A stretch of DNA of 64,000 bases, taken from assembly GCA_026168455.1 (NCBI GenBank), contig CM047428.1:35143255-35207254 (forward strand). Direction: 5' to 3'. Source of the stretch: Theocolax elegans. Its lineage: Eukaryota > Arthropoda > Insecta > Hymenoptera > Cerocephalidae. Below the pieces are notes generated by a model. The model was not told the DNA's origin. It ran no database searches and worked only from the letters and a program-made list of their open reading frames with translations. Each line of letters starts with the position of its first letter. Positions within the stretch are counted from its first letter, which is position 1. The position numbers and the translations under genes were made by a program. Below are positions 1 through 12,000 of the stretch, piece by piece.

Positions 1-337
1 AATCCCAATTAGTCTATACCGCATTTCTATTGTAAGGGAGTCTTTGCATCGAGGATCACGAGAGGGAGAAAGACAGCCTAGCAGTTGCAACCACCGGTCA
101 ACCGTAGATCTCCCGCGCGATAAGGTTGGTTATTTTCCTTTCCTCGCCTTCACTCATTGTTGCACCTCGGGCTTACCCATGCACGTAAATTTCGGAAGGG
201 TCTATACCTGTGCTATACCGAGGAGAATTGCCACCCATCCTTGACGCTATACACGTACTAAAACGGGGAACTTCTATTTTTAATTTAAATTCAGTCCATT
301 TAATTTTTCTACGTTACGTCTACCCTAGGACGTAACA
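1..337 (+). mobile_element. LTR-G, 3' part (U5), first partial copy
   Basis: This is the downstream end of the LTR seen complete at 28,321-29,081. It begins inside U5, after the TATA box and polyadenylation signal, because the window starts there. It ends in ACGTAACA, the CA terminus expected of an LTR. No protein is encoded; short open frames here are chance. The same sequence recurs in inverted form at 8,691-9,442 and 27,142-27,881 and in direct form at 9,833-10,572 and 28,321-29,081. Confidence 0.6.
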
Positions 338-549
338 ATACTTATGTACACTTTTGAGCATATTTAAACCATTTCAATAATTCTGTACAATTATTAAAAT
401 TTCATCGTATCATATTAAAATTAATTTTATACTCCCCGTACTTACTTTGTTATTCACCGCATTGACTCATTAAAAAAACTCACTTTTTAATATAATGATT
501 AATTATTTAATAAAATATATACCATAAATAATACATCAGTAATATACCG
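338..549. other. AT-rich spacer between LTR-G and element E1
   Basis: About 210 bp of AT-rich DNA with no gene. It separates the LTR end from the first base of E1 and recurs at every junction of this kind (10,573-10,773, 29,082-29,294, and inverted at 8,479-8,690 and 26,941-27,141). The final CG at 548-549 matches the CG that follows element E at its other end in copies 2 and 3, so it may be a 2-bp target duplication. Confidence 0.6.
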
Positions 550-561
550 CCCTGTTGAAAA

Positions 562-1800
562 AATCGAGGTGGATATCCAGCTCGATTTCGAGGTCGATTT
601 CGAGCTGGATTTCGAGCTGGATTCGACTCGATTTTGCCTCGATTTGACTCGATTTTTGGCTTCGATTTCGAGCTGAATCCACCTCGATTGGAGACTCGAT
701 TTCGAGCTGTGGATCAGACTCGATTTCGAGCTCGATTGGCCTCGATTTCGGGCTGTGAAGCGGACTCGATTTCGAATTCGATTGGCCTCGATTTCGGGCT
801 GAATCGGACTCGATTTCGAGCTCGATTGGCCTCGATTTCGGGGTATGGATCGGACACGATTTCGAGCTCGATTGGCCTCGATTTCGGGCTTTGGATCGGA
901 CTCGATTTCGAACTCGATTGGCCTCGATTTCGGGCTGGATTGGCCTTGATTTCGAGCTCGATTGGCCTCGATTTCGGGGTATGGATCGGACACGATTTCG
1001 AGCTCGATTGACCACGATTTCGGGCTGTGGATCGGACTCGATTTCGAGCTTGATTGGCCTCGATTTCGTGCTGTGGATCGGACTGCATTTCGGACTGGAT
1101 CGGACTTGATTTCGAGATGGATCGGCCTCGAATTCAAGCTGGAATGACCTTGATTTCGACCTGGATCGGCCTCGAATTCAAACTGGAATGGCCTCGATTT
1201 CGGCCTGGATCGGCATCGATTTCGAGCTGATTGGCCACGATTTTGGGCTGGATCGGTCTCGATTTCGAGCTCGATTGGCCTCGATTTCGGGCTGTATATC
1301 GACTCGATTTTGATCTCAATAGGCCACGATTTTGGGCTGGATCGACCTCGAATTCAAGCTGGAATGGCCACGATTTCGACCTGGATCGGCCTCGATTTCG
1401 AGATCGATTAGCATTGATTTCGGTCTTGATTTAGCGCTCGATTAACCTCGATTTTGTGCAAAATGGGCGTTGACCTCGACTGGTCTCAATTTGTGCTCTA
1501 ATTGCTTAGATTTCAAGCTGGATCGGCCTCGATTTCGGGCTCGATCGGCGTAAATCGGGGTCTCGATCGAGGACTCAATAGATCTCGATTTCGGGCTCGA
1601 TCGGCCTCGAGCCTTCGGCCTTGATTTCGGGCTCGATTGGCCTCGATTTTAAATCTCGGTCGGCCTCGCTTTTGCGCTCAATTGGCCTTGACGAACTGGG
1701 TCGGTCTCAATCGTTGCTTCATTTTGGGACCAATTTGGCGTTCTATTGGCCTCGATTGTGGACCCGATTTCGAATACGGGCTCGATTGGCGTCGATTTCA
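562..1800 (+). repeat. Left subterminal 22-bp repeat array of E1
   Basis: Tandem degenerate 22-bp monomers with core CTCGATTTCGAGCT alternating with CTCGATTTCGGGCT, the spacer being a variant of GATTGGC or GATCGGA. Two monomer types together give a 44-bp period. The array reads in this orientation on the left of the element and in the opposite orientation on the right. Many frames on both strands stay open because the monomer lacks stop codons; no real protein is implied. Subterminal repeats bound by an element protein are known for plant CACTA elements; the analogy is inference. Confidence 0.85.
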
Positions 1801-2910
1801 ACCTGGATTCGTACCAGATGTGATGCACTGTATAGATTTAGGAATATCAAAACAATTTGCTGACTACTGGTTTAAATCTTCTAACAAGCCATACATATAT
1901 CAAATATTTATATGGATAATATTGATAAACAAATTACGCAATTCAGGGTTCCACAACAGCTCGCCAGATTATCGCGTTCAATATATCGCAGCTACTGGAA
2001 GGCTAAAGAGTGGGTGAATTGGCTTTTATTTTACAGTACCGTAATATAGCTGAAATACCTAATTTTGACAAATTTCTACAACATTGGGTTATTAGTGGAA
2101 GGCTATCATTTACTGCTGAAGGAGTCAATTAATCAATTGGAATTACAGCGTTCTGATTACTTATTAAAAAATTTGTTGCTTTAACGGAGGTTTATTACGG
2201 AGTAGACGCAATGTCTTTTAATGTTCACCAATTAACTCACCTAGCACAGAGTGTAGTCAATTGGGGACCACTATGGGTGCATTATGGTTACCCATTTGAA
2301 TCTGGTAATGGTAAAATTGTTTTAAAAGTTCATGCAGCAAGAGGTGTACTTATCAAATTTGTAGAAGTATTACAGTACAAGAAAGCATAATAATTTTAGA
2401 AAAACACGTTGCTTTAAAACAATTTTCTTCTGTTATGGATTATTGTTATTATTTAGAGAACAAAATTACTGCAAAAAGCACGAAATCAGAACAATTTCGA
2501 TATTTTGGAAAGCCATTACCAGTAAATGAAGATGTATTGCAGCAATTAAATTTGTCTGCAGAAGATGTAACAGCTTATAAAAAAATTGTTAAAGATAAAT
2601 GTTTGTTTAATTTTTCAAAAAAAAGTAATCGACGATCAGATAATTCGTATACGCAAACAGTCAATGGTGAGTTTATACAAATGCAACAATTTCTTATTGA
2701 CAATAACAATTCCAAAGAGTACACAGCGTATAAGCAGCTAATAACAGAACATTGTATATCTAATGAACAATTCATTATTAAGAAGTTGTTGCCACAAATC
2801 CTCAAATACAAGTAATCGAAACCAATAAAATAAAAAATATTTGTATTTTAATGGCTGTGAATGAAAACCAATATATATGTCCAGTACCTCATAAGTATTG
2901 GCAAACTTGA
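1800..2910 (+). pseudogene. CACTA/EnSpm-like transposase C-terminal fragment (E1 copy)
   Basis: Same coding segment as 30,598-31,710, broken here by small deletions. Frame one carries VPDVMHCIDLGI and runs to about 2,017; the DUF4218-like block (NVHQLTHLAQ, GPLWVHYGYPFE) follows in shifted frames; the C-terminal part is open from 2,435 to 2,815. Missing bases relative to the E3 copy lie mostly in short homopolymers, for example in the TTTTATTAG and AAAAAAATTTG stretches. The reading frame ends at the TGA at 2,908-2,910. Upstream the coding sequence runs directly into the 22-bp array, so the N-terminal half is missing. Confidence 0.7.
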
Positions 2911-4080
2911 AGTAAATATTTAAATCTAAAAAGGACGTCCAAAAATAATAAGATAAGTAAAGAAAATAATAGTTTTAACCTTACGTTGCTGTAAGATATA
3001 ATAAAAACCCAACAGAAATTATATTTTTATAGAAAAATAAAAAGATATTGTTTTCAAAATAGTGTAATATTATTAATACGATCCTATAAAATTTAACATA
3101 GCTTATTTAACCTTTAGATTGCCGGTATTTTGATTTCAAAATTAATATTTTTAAAAAGTGAAATTTATATGTATAATCCAATACGTCAACAGGAGTTTGA
3201 ATGTCACGAGTAGATTAAACTTGAGCCAGTCTGGCTAGGAAATTTTGGCAGATATTTAAGATTATAAGATGTTATGCATAATCATATAAGCGAATTACTA
3301 TTTTTTTTCAACGGTATCAGGTTATCAAGGTCACCTGCAAATGCTCTTGTGTTGTCAAAAGAATAATATCACTTAAACTTTCTGTAACGAGAGGGTAGAA
3401 ATTTAAAAAATTCAGTGTTGTACTTTGAGCGGGAACTAACTTTTATGAAATTTTTCTTACGCTATAGGCTGTGAAACCGATAAAATATATATTAAAATCT
3501 TCTCACAATTGATAGTAATGCAACAATATGCCAAAAAGTAAACAAACATATCATTTTGACTATGGCAACTTCATATACATTACTGTATCTGAGCCAAGCT
3601 GGCAGCCTAAAGGTTAAATTAAGTTTCGATGAATATGTATAACCACATCATGCAGTATCAACTATCAATAAAAATAATGAAAACGTACCTTGAACACAGA
3701 TACATTATAACCTGCATAATTAATAATGTAATTAATAATGTAACGTTCAGATAACAATAATACTCAAAAATGTATTTAAAAACGTAGCAAGACTAATTCA
3801 AAATTAGAATGCAAATCTGGCAAGAATTTCCTCAATAAGGTACGTAAAAAAACTAATTTATTATATAAAATACAATACTTACATTTACAATTTACTTACA
3901 TTAAACTGCTACCTGTTCTATAAATAAAAGTTATTATTAGTTCCAATAATGCTTTATTTCTATATTATTGTAAATATGAGAAAAACAAACTATCTGATTC
4001 TAAAAATAATTCTTTTCACTATATGAATTATTATATACTATGAAAACGCTTATTGATCATTAATATCAACTAAATTGAGC
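2911..4080. other. AT-rich 3' internal segment of E1, first copy
   Basis: About 1.17 kb of AT-rich non-coding DNA between the transposase remnant and the right array. It contains two units of the 12-bp repeat TAATTAATAATG at 3,717-3,740. No gene, promoter or RNA is recognised. The part from 3,097 onward is repeated at 5,247-6,505. Confidence 0.75.
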
Positions 4081-5246
4081 TTTAAATCATGGTCAATCCA
4101 ACACGTCCACGAATCAAGTCCCTACTTAAAGAAAATCCAGCACGAAATTGCGGCCAATCGAGGCCAATCGAACCCGAAGTCGAGTCCCCAATCGAGACCG
4201 AAGCCGAGTCCCAGATCGAGGCCCATTCAGCTCGCCATCGAGGCAGATCCATCGCTTGAAATCGAGGGCTAGCGAGTGTCCAATCGAGTCCCCGATCGAC
4301 GCTATTCCAGCCCGAAATGGAGGCCAATCGATCTCGAATTCGAGACAGATCCAGGTCGAAATCGAGGCCCCGATCGAGTCCGTACCCACTTGAAATCGAG
4401 TCCCCAATTCATACCGATTCAGTTCGAAATCAGGCACTGATTGAGTTCTATCCCACTCGAAATCGAATCCCCGATCGAGTCCGATCGAGCCCAAAATCGA
4501 GGCTAATCAAGCTCGAAATCGAGGCTGATCCAGGTCGAAATCGAGGATAGTGCAGCTTGAAATCGAGGCCGAACGAACGTGAAATCGAGTTCCCGATTGA
4601 CGCCCATCCAGTTCGAAATTGAGGCTATTCTAGCTCAAAATCGAGACTGATCAAGGTCGAAATAGAGGCCGAAGCCGCCCGATATCGAGGCCAATCGAGC
4701 TCAAAATCGAGGCCGATCTAGGTCAAAATCGAGGCCCATCGAGCTCGAAATCGAGCCCGATCCAGCTCGAAATCGAGGCCAATCGACTCGAAATTGTGGC
4801 CAATCGAGCCCGAAATCGACGCCAATCGAGCCCGAAATCGAGGACAATCGAGCTCGAAATCGAGTCCCATCCAGCTCGAAATTGAGGCCGATCCAGCCCG
4901 AAATCGAGCCAATCGAGCTCGAAATCGAGTCCGATCTGCAGCCCGAAATCGAGGCCAATCGAGTTTGAAATCGAGGCGGCTCCAGCCCGAAATCGTGGCC
5001 AATCGAGCACGAAATCGATGCCGATCCAGGTCGAAATCGAGGCCATTCCAGCTTGAATTCGAGGCCCATCGAGCTCGAAATCGAGTCCGATTCAGCCCGA
5101 AATCGAGGCCAATAGAACTCAAAATCGAGGCCGATCCAGGTCGAAATCAGGCCCATTGAGCTCGAAATAGAGCCCGATCCAGCCCGAAATCAAGGCCAAT
5201 CGAGCGCAAAATCGAGGCCGATCCTGCCCGAAATCGAGCCAATCGA
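4081..5246 (-). repeat. Right-type 22-bp repeat array of E1, inner copy
   Basis: Array of the same 22-bp family, read in the opposite direction to the left array (core AGCTCGAAATCGAG). The first 500 bp are more divergent (AATCGAGTCCCCAATCGAG and similar). It stops abruptly at 5,246 at a join with a second copy of the AT-rich segment instead of reaching the element terminus as in E2 and E3. Confidence 0.85.
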
Positions 5247-6505
5247 CATAGCTTATTTAACCTTTAGATTGCCGGTATTTTGATTTCAAAATTAATATTT
5301 TTAAAAAGTGAAATTTATATGTATAATCCAATACGTCAACAGGAGTTTGAATGTCACGGGTAGATTAAACTTGAGCCAGTCTGGCTAGGAAATTTTGGCA
5401 GATATTTAAGATTATAAGATGTTATGCATAATCATATAAGCGAATTACTATTTTTTTTCAACGGTATCAGGTTATCAAGGTCACCTGCAAATGCTCTTGT
5501 GTTGTCAAAAGAATAATATCACTTAAACTTTCCTGTAACGAGAGGGTAGAAATTTAAAAAATTCAGTGTTTGTACTTTGAGCGGGAACTAACTTTTATGA
5601 AATTTTTCTTACGCTTTAGGCTGTGAAACCGATAAAATATATATTAAAATCTTCTCACAATTGATAGTAATGCAACAAGTATGCCAAAAAGTAAACAAAC
5701 ATATCAGTTTTGACTATGGCAACTTCATATACATTACTGTATCTGAGCCAAGCTGGCAGCCTAAAGGTTAAATTAAGTTTCGATGAATATGTATAACCAC
5801 ATCATGCAGTATCAACTATCAATAAAAATAATGAAAACATACCTTGAACACAGATACATTATAACCTGCATAATTAATAATGTAATTAATAATGTAATTA
5901 ATAATGTAATTAATAATGTAATTAATAATGTAATTAATAATGTAATTAATAATGTAATTAATAATGTAATTAATAATGTAATTAATAATGTAATTAATAA
6001 TGTAATTAATAATGTAATTAATAATGTAATTAATAATGTAATTAATAATGTAATTAATAATGTAATTAATAATGTAATTAATAATGTAATTAATAATGTA
6101 ATTAATAATGTAATTAATAATGTAATTAATAATGTAATTAATAATGTAATTAATAATGTAATTAATAATGTAACGTTCAGATAACAATAATACTCAAAAA
6201 TGTATTTAAAAACGTAGCAAGACTAATTCAAAATTAGAATGCAAATCTGGCAAGAATTTCCTCAATAAGGTACGTAAAAAAACTAATTTATTATATAAAA
6301 TACAATACTTACATTTACAATTTACTTACATTAAACTGCTACCTGTTCTATAAATAAAAGTTATTATTAGTTCCAATAATGCTTTATTTCTATATTATTG
6401 TAAATATGAGAAAAACAAACATCTGATTCTAAAAATAATTCTTTTCACTATATGAATTATTATACTATGAAAACGCTTATTGATCATTAATATCAACTAA
6501 ATTGA
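5247..6505. repeat. Second copy of the AT-rich internal segment, with expanded minisatellite
   Basis: Near-identical to 3,097-4,080 apart from about 280 extra bases, nearly all accounted for by the minisatellite at 5,871-6,170. The upstream join lies inside a repeat monomer (AATCGA then CATAGCTT). This block and the following array explain the larger size of E1. Confidence 0.85.
5871..6170. repeat. 12-bp minisatellite (TAATTAATAATG)25
   Basis: Twenty-five perfect units of TAATTAATAATG, 300 bp in all. Other copies of this segment carry only two units (3,717-3,740, and the equivalent places near 13,925, 32,523 and 23,770). Both strands are open in one frame, giving INNV and NYII repeat peptides, which I regard as chance. 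Confidence 0.97.
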
Positions 6506-8466
6506 GCTTTAAATCAGGTCAATCCAACACGTCCACGAATCAAGTCCCTATTAAAGAAAATCCAGCACGAAATTGCGGCCAATCGAGGCCAATCGACTCG
6601 AAATTGTGGCCAATCGAGCCCGAAATCGAGGCCAATCAAGCTCGAAATCGAGGTGATCCAGGTCGAAATCAAGGCCCATTGAGCTCGAAATAGAGCCCGA
6701 TCCAGCCCGAAATCGAGGCCAATCAAGCTCGAAATCGAGGCCGAACGAACGTGAAATCGAGTTCCCGATTGACGCCCATCCAGTTCGAAATTGAGGCTAT
6801 TCTAGCTCAAAATCGATGCCGATCCAGGTCGAAATCGAGGCCGAACGAACGTGAAATCGAGTTCCCGATTGACGCCCATCCAGTTCGAAATTGAGGCTAT
6901 TCTAGCTCAAAATCGAGACTGATCAAGGTCGAAATCGAGGCCAATCAAGCTCGAAATCGAGCCCGATCCAGCTCGAAATCGAGGTTGATCCAGGTCGAAA
7001 TCAGGCCCATTGAGCTCGAAATAGAGCCCGATCCAGCCCGAAATCGATGCTAATCTAGCTCAAAATCGATGCCGATCCAGGTCGAAATCGAGGATATTGC
7101 AGCTTGAAATCGAGGCCGAACGAACGTGAAATCGAGTTCCCGATTGACGCCCATCCAGTTCGAAATTGAGGCTATTCTAGCTCAAAATCGAGACTGATCA
7201 AGGTCGAAATCGAGGCCGATCCAGGTCGAAATCGAGGCCAATCAAGCTCGAAATCGAGCCCGATCCAGCTCGAAATCGAGGTGATCCAGGTCGAAATCGA
7301 GGCCAATCGAGCTCGAAATCGAGTCCCATCCAGCTCGAAATTGAGGCCGATCCAGCCCGAAATCAAGGCCAATCGAGCGCAAAATCGAGGCCGATCCAGG
7401 TCGAAATCGAGGCCAATCGAGCCCGAAATCAAGGCCAATCGAGCGCAAAATCGAGGCCGATCCTGCCCGAAATCGAGCCAATCGAGCTCGATATCGAGTC
7501 CGATCCAGCCCGAAATCGAGCCAATCGAGCTCGAAATCGAGTCCGATCCAGCCCGAAATCAAGGCCAATCGAGCGCAAAATCGAGGCCGATCTAGGTCAA
7601 AATCGAGGCCCATCGAGCTCGAAATCGAGTCCGATTCAGCCCGAAATCGAGGCCAATCAAGCTCGAAATCGAGGCCAATCGAGCTCAAAATCGAGGCCGA
7701 TCCAGGTCGAAATCGAGGCCAATCAAGCTCGAAATCGAGGCCGATCTAGGTCAAAATCGAGGCCCATCGAGCTCGAAATCGAGTCCGATTCAGCCCGAAA
7801 TCGAGGCCAATCGAGCTCGAAATCGAGTCCGATCCAGCCCAAAATCGAGGCCAATCAAGCTCGAAATCGAGGCCGATCTAGGTCAAAATCGAGGCCCATC
7901 GAGCTCGAAATCGAGCCCGATCCAGCTCGAAATCGAGCCCGATCCAGCTCGAAATCGAGTCCGATCCAGCCCGAAATCGAGGCCAATCAAGCTCGAAATC
8001 GAGTCCGATCCAGCCCGAAATCGAGGACAATCGAGCTCGAAATCGAGCCCGATCCAGCTCGAAATCGAGTCCCATCCAGCTCGAAATTGAGGCCGATCCA
8101 GCCCGAAATCGAGGCCAATCGAGCTCGAAATCGAGTCCGATCCAGCCCGAAATCGAGGCCAATCGAGCTCGAAATCGAGTCCGATCCAGCCCGAAATCGA
8201 GGCCAATCGAGCTCGAAATCGAGTCCGATTCAGCCCGAAATCGAGGCCAATCGAGCTCGAAATCGAGTCCGATCCAGCCCGAAATCGTGGCCAATCGAGC
8301 ACGAAATCGATGCCGATCCAGTTCGAAATCGAGTCACCAATCGAGGTGGATTCAGCTCGAAATCGAGGCTAAAAATCGAGTCAAATCGAGGCAAAATCGA
8401 GTCGAATCCAGCTCGAAATCCAGCTCGAAATCGACCTTGAAATCGAGCTGGATATCCACCTCGATT
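6506..8466 (-). repeat. Right subterminal 22-bp repeat array of E1, outer copy
   Basis: Nearly 2 kb of the 22-bp family. From about 7,880 to 8,290 it becomes a regular 44-bp dimer (AGCTCGAAATCGAGTCCGAT then CCAGCCCGAAATCGAGGCCA), the most homogeneous part in the window. The final 170 bp carry markers of the true right end (GAGTCACCAATCGAGG and GACCTTGAAATC) that differ from the left end (GAGTCTCCAATCGAGG, GACCTCGAAATC). Confidence 0.88.
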
Positions 8467-8690
8467 TTTTCAACAGGGCGGTATATTACTGATGTATTAT
8501 TTATGGTATATATTTTATTAAATAATTAATCATTATATTAAAAAGTGAGTTTTTTTAATGAGTCAATGCGGTGAATAACAAAGTAAGTACGGGGAGTATA
8601 AAATTAATTTTAATATGATACGATGAAATTTTAATAATTGTACAGAATTATTGAAATGGTTTAAATATGCTCAAAAGTGTACATAAGTAT

Positions 8691-9442
8691 TGTTACGTCC
8701 TAGGGTAGACGTAACGTAGAAAAATTAAATGGACTGAATTTAAATTAAAAATAGAAGTTCCCCGTTTTAGTACGTGTATAGCGTCAAGGATGGGTGGCAA
8801 TTCTCCTCGGTATAGCACAGGTATAGACCCTTCCGAAATTTACGTGCATGGGTAAGCCCGAGGTGCAACAATGAGTGAAGGCGAGGAAAGGAAAATAACC
8901 AACCTTATCGCGCGGGAGATCTACGGTTGACCGGTGGTTGCAACTGCTAGGCTGTCTTTCTCCCTCTCGTGATCCTCGATGCAAAGACTCCCTTACAATA
9001 GAAATGCGGTATAGACTAATTGGGATTTTAAAGGGAATAGGAAAATGACTAGTGTTTGAAGGTTTAAAGATATTGAACAATGACTTTCGATTTCTTGCTT
9101 TATTTCGCGTTAAGTTTGGATACAGGAGTTTACCTTACTTGAGAAAAGACTAAAGAGCAAGAGCGCCACCCCGGTGCGACATCCCTATTTATATCAAGGG
9201 TTTGGGTGGAGTTTTGGTCCTCTTGACAAATCAAATATTGTACATTACTTAATTAATTTATTCTTTGTCATGCGTGACCTAATTAAGTTATTGGCTAGAA
9301 TTTTCAAGGCGGTTCCTGTCTTTGACGAGGACATCTTACTTTACGTATTAACTGTGTGCGCACGTGTGTGCGTATGTGTGTGTGCATGTGTGAGTGTATG
9401 TGTACGCGCACGTGTGTACGTTGCGTCTATCATGACGCGACA
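8691..9442 (-). mobile_element. LTR-G, inverted copy
   Basis: Reads on the minus strand as the complement of the LTR at 28,321-29,081. On the plus strand it opens with TGTTACGTCC and closes with the complement of TGTCGCGTCATG, followed by the complement of the polypurine tract. It lies beyond the right end of E1, where copies 2 and 3 have the foldback arm instead, so the flank of E1 has been replaced by its own left flank in reverse. Confidence 0.6.
9350..9425. repeat. GT-rich microsatellite within LTR-G U3
   Basis: Interrupted GT/GTGC/GTAT tract inside the U3 region of the inverted LTR. The same tract appears at about 9,860-9,920, 27,790-27,860 and 28,347-28,411. Open frames rich in Val, Cys and Arg across it are artefacts of dinucleotide repetition. 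Confidence 0.75.
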
Positions 9443-9596
9443 CCTCTCCCTTAGAGAAGTTTAACGCCAGGCGTAAACGTCCACACGTTTGTTGTCTTGT
9501 TTGTTATTTTTGTTTTTGTTGTTGTTTTTTATGTTTGTTGTATTTTGTTATGTGTTTGTTTATTATTTTATTTTTTTTTTTAAAAACTATATATTA

Positions 9597-9621
9597 CAGT
9601 TATCGCTATAATATATATTAT

Positions 9622-9657
<36 letters not shown>

Positions 9658-9678
9658 CAATTTATGTAGCGATAACTG
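9597..9678. repeat. Fold axis 1: (TA)n centre of a large inverted repeat
   Basis: CAGTTATCGC at 9,597-9,606 faces its complement GCGATAACTG at 9,669-9,678 across a (TA)n tract. Sequence on both sides stays complementary outward through the A+C-rich stretch, LTR-G and the AT-rich spacer up to the termini of E1 and E2, more than 1.1 kb per arm. Confidence 0.9.
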
Positions 9679-9832
9679 TAATATATAGTTTTTAAGAAAA
9701 AAAATAAAATAATAAACAAACACATAAACAAAATAACACAAACATAAAACACAACACAAAAAAAAAACAAAAATAACAAAACAAGACAACACGTGTGGAG
9801 TTTACGCTGGCGTTAAACTTCTCAGGGAGAGG

Positions 9833-10572
9833 TGTCGCGTCATGATAGACGCAACGTAACACCGTGCGCGTACACATACACTCACAATATGCACACACAC
9901 ATACGCACACACGTGCGCACACAGTTAAATCGTAAAGTAAGATGTCTCGGTCAAAGACAGGAACCGCCTTGAAAAATTCTAGCCAATAACTATTAGGTCA
10001 CGCATGACAAAGAATAATTAATTAAGTAAATGTACAATATTTGATTTGTCAAGAGGACCAAAACTCCACCCAAACCCTTGATATAAATAGGGATGCGCCC
10101 GGGTTGTCGCGCTCTGCTCTTAGTCTTTTCTCAAGTAAGTAAATCCTGATCCAAAACTTACCGCGAAATAAAGCAAGAAATCGAAAGTCATTGTTCAATA
10201 TCTTTAAACCTTCAAACACTAGTCATTTCCTATTCCCTTTAAAATCCCAATTAGTCTATACCGCCATTTCTATGTAAGGGAGTCTTTGCATCGAGATCAA
10301 CGAGAGGGAGAAAGACAGCCTAGCAGTTGCAACCACCGGTCACCGTAGATCTCCCGCGCGATAAGGTTGGTATTTTCCTTTCCTCGCTTCACTCATTGTT
10401 GCACCTCGGGCTTACCCATGCACGTAATTTCGGAAGGGTCTATGACCTGTGCTATACGAGGAGAATTGCCACCCATCCTTGACGCTATACACGTGACTAA
10501 AACGGGGAACTCGTTTTTAATTTAAATTCCGTCCATTTATTTTTCTACCGTTACGTCTACCTAGACGTAACA
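9833..10572 (+). mobile_element. LTR-G, copy 2
   Basis: Direct copy of the LTR at 28,321-29,081 with many single-base gaps. TATA box (GATATAAATAGGG) near 10,080 and AATAAA near 10,165 are kept. The purine stretch just upstream (CAGGGAGAGG) is a shortened version of the polypurine tract. Its gaps are shared base for base by the inverted copy at 27,142-27,881. Confidence 0.6.
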
Positions 10573-10785
10573 ATACTTATGTACACTTTTGAGCATATTT
10601 AAACCTTCAATAATTTCTGTACAATATTTAAAATTTCTATCATATTAAAATTAATTTATACTCCCGTACTTACTTGTTATTCACCGCATTGAGCATTAAA
10701 AAAAAACTCACTTTTTAATTAATGATTAATTATTTAATAAAATATACCATAACTAATACATCAGTATATACCGCCCTGTTGAAAA

Positions 10786-12000
10786 AATCGAGGTGGATAT
10801 CCAGCTCGATTCGAGGTCGATTTCGAGCTGGATTTCGAGCGGATTCGACTCGATTTTGCCTCGATTGACTCGATTTTTGGCTTCGATTTCGAGCTGAATC
10901 CACCTCGATTGGAGACTCGATTTCGAGCTGTGGATCAGACTCGATTTCGAGCTCGATTGGCCTCGGATTTCGGGCTGTGAAGCGGACTCGATTTCGAATT
11001 CGATTGGCCTCGATTTCGGGCTGAATCGGACTCGATTTCGAGCTCGATGGCCTCGATTCGGGGTATGGATCGGACACGATTCGGCTCGATTGGCCTCGAT
11101 TTCGGGCTTTGGATCGGACTCGATTTCGAACTCGATTGGCCTCGATTTCGGCTGGATTGGCCTTGATTTCGAGCTCGATTGGCCTCGATTTCGGGGTATG
11201 GATCGGACACGATTTCGAGCTCGATTGACCACGATTGTCGGGATGGATCGGACTCGATTTCGAGCTTGATTGGCCTCGATTCGTGCTGTGGATCGGACTG
11301 CATTTAGGACTGGATCGACTTGATTCGAGATGGATCGGCCTCGAATTCAAGCTGGAATGACCTTGATTTCGACCTGGATCGGCCTCGAATTCAAACTGGA
11401 ATGGCCCGATTTCGGCCTGGAATCGGCATCGCTTTCGAGCTGATTGGCCACGATTTGGGGCTGGATCGGTCTCGATTTCGAGCTCGATTGGCCTCGATTT
11501 CGGCTGTATATCGAACTCGATTTTGATCTCAATAGGCCACGATTTGGGCTGATCGACCTCGAATTCAGCTGGAATGGCCACGATTTCGACCTGGATCGGC
11601 CTCGATTTCGAGATCGATTGCATTGATTCGGTCTTGATTTAGCGCTCGATTAACCTCGATTTGTGCAAAATGGGCGTGGACCTCGACTGGTCTCAATTTG
11701 TGCTCTAATTGCTTAGATTTCAAGCTGGTCGGCCGATTTCGGGCTCGATCGGCGTAAATCGGGTCTCGATCGAGGACTCAATAGATCTCGATTTTGGGCT
11801 CGATCGGCCTCGCGCCTCGGCCTTGATTTCAGGGCTCGATTGGCGATTTTAAATCTCGGTCGGCCTCGCTTTTGCGCTCAATTGGCCTTGACGAACTGGG
11901 TCGGTCTCAATCGTTGCTTCATTTTGGGACAATTTGGCGTTCTATTGGCCTCGATTGTGGACTCGATTTCGAATACGGGCTCGATTGGCGTCGATTTCAA
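10786..12000 (+). repeat. Left subterminal 22-bp repeat array of E2
   Basis: Counterpart of 562-1,800 and 29,307-30,597, with about one lost base per monomer in places. Open frames on both strands across it (up to 297 codons on the minus strand) are products of the stop-poor monomer. Confidence 0.85.

Larger units (their letters stand above)
550..8478 (+). mobile_element. CACTA-like element E1, expanded copy (7.9 kb)
   Basis: The element starts with CCCTGTTGAAAAAATCGAGG and ends with the inverted form. Order inside: left 22-bp array, transposase C-terminal pseudogene, AT-rich segment, right-type array, a second AT-rich segment with an expanded 12-bp minisatellite, then a further right-type array. 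Copies E2 and E3 are only about 4.9-5.0 kb, so E1 has gained roughly 3 kb by duplication of the AT-rich plus array block. CACTA/EnSpm assignment rests on DUF4218-like motifs in the transposase remnant and on inverted subterminal repeat arrays; the terminal CCCTG is not the classic CACTA. Not autonomous as it stands, because the catalytic N-terminal part of the transposase is absent. Confidence 0.6.

Noticed and set aside
499..1137. Long open frames with SSKSRPIQPEIEANRARNR-type peptides on both strands of the 22-bp arrays (also near 4,700-5,160, 7,240-8,300, 10,730-11,623, 26,091-26,984, 29,244-29,882)
   Set aside because: The monomer contains no stop codon in several frames, so open frames appear in many frames at once; peptide period follows the DNA repeat and no start context, domain or codon bias supports coding.
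5783..6187. Open frames with INNV and NYII repeats on both strands
   Set aside because: Direct translation of a perfect 12-bp minisatellite; 12 divides by three, so the open frame is automatic.
9580..9922. Membrane-protein-like or cysteine-rich small proteins around 9,580-9,922, 27,792-28,022 and 28,026-28,401
   Set aside because: They are translations of TA, GT and A/C-rich simple repeats and occur on both strands of a palindrome.
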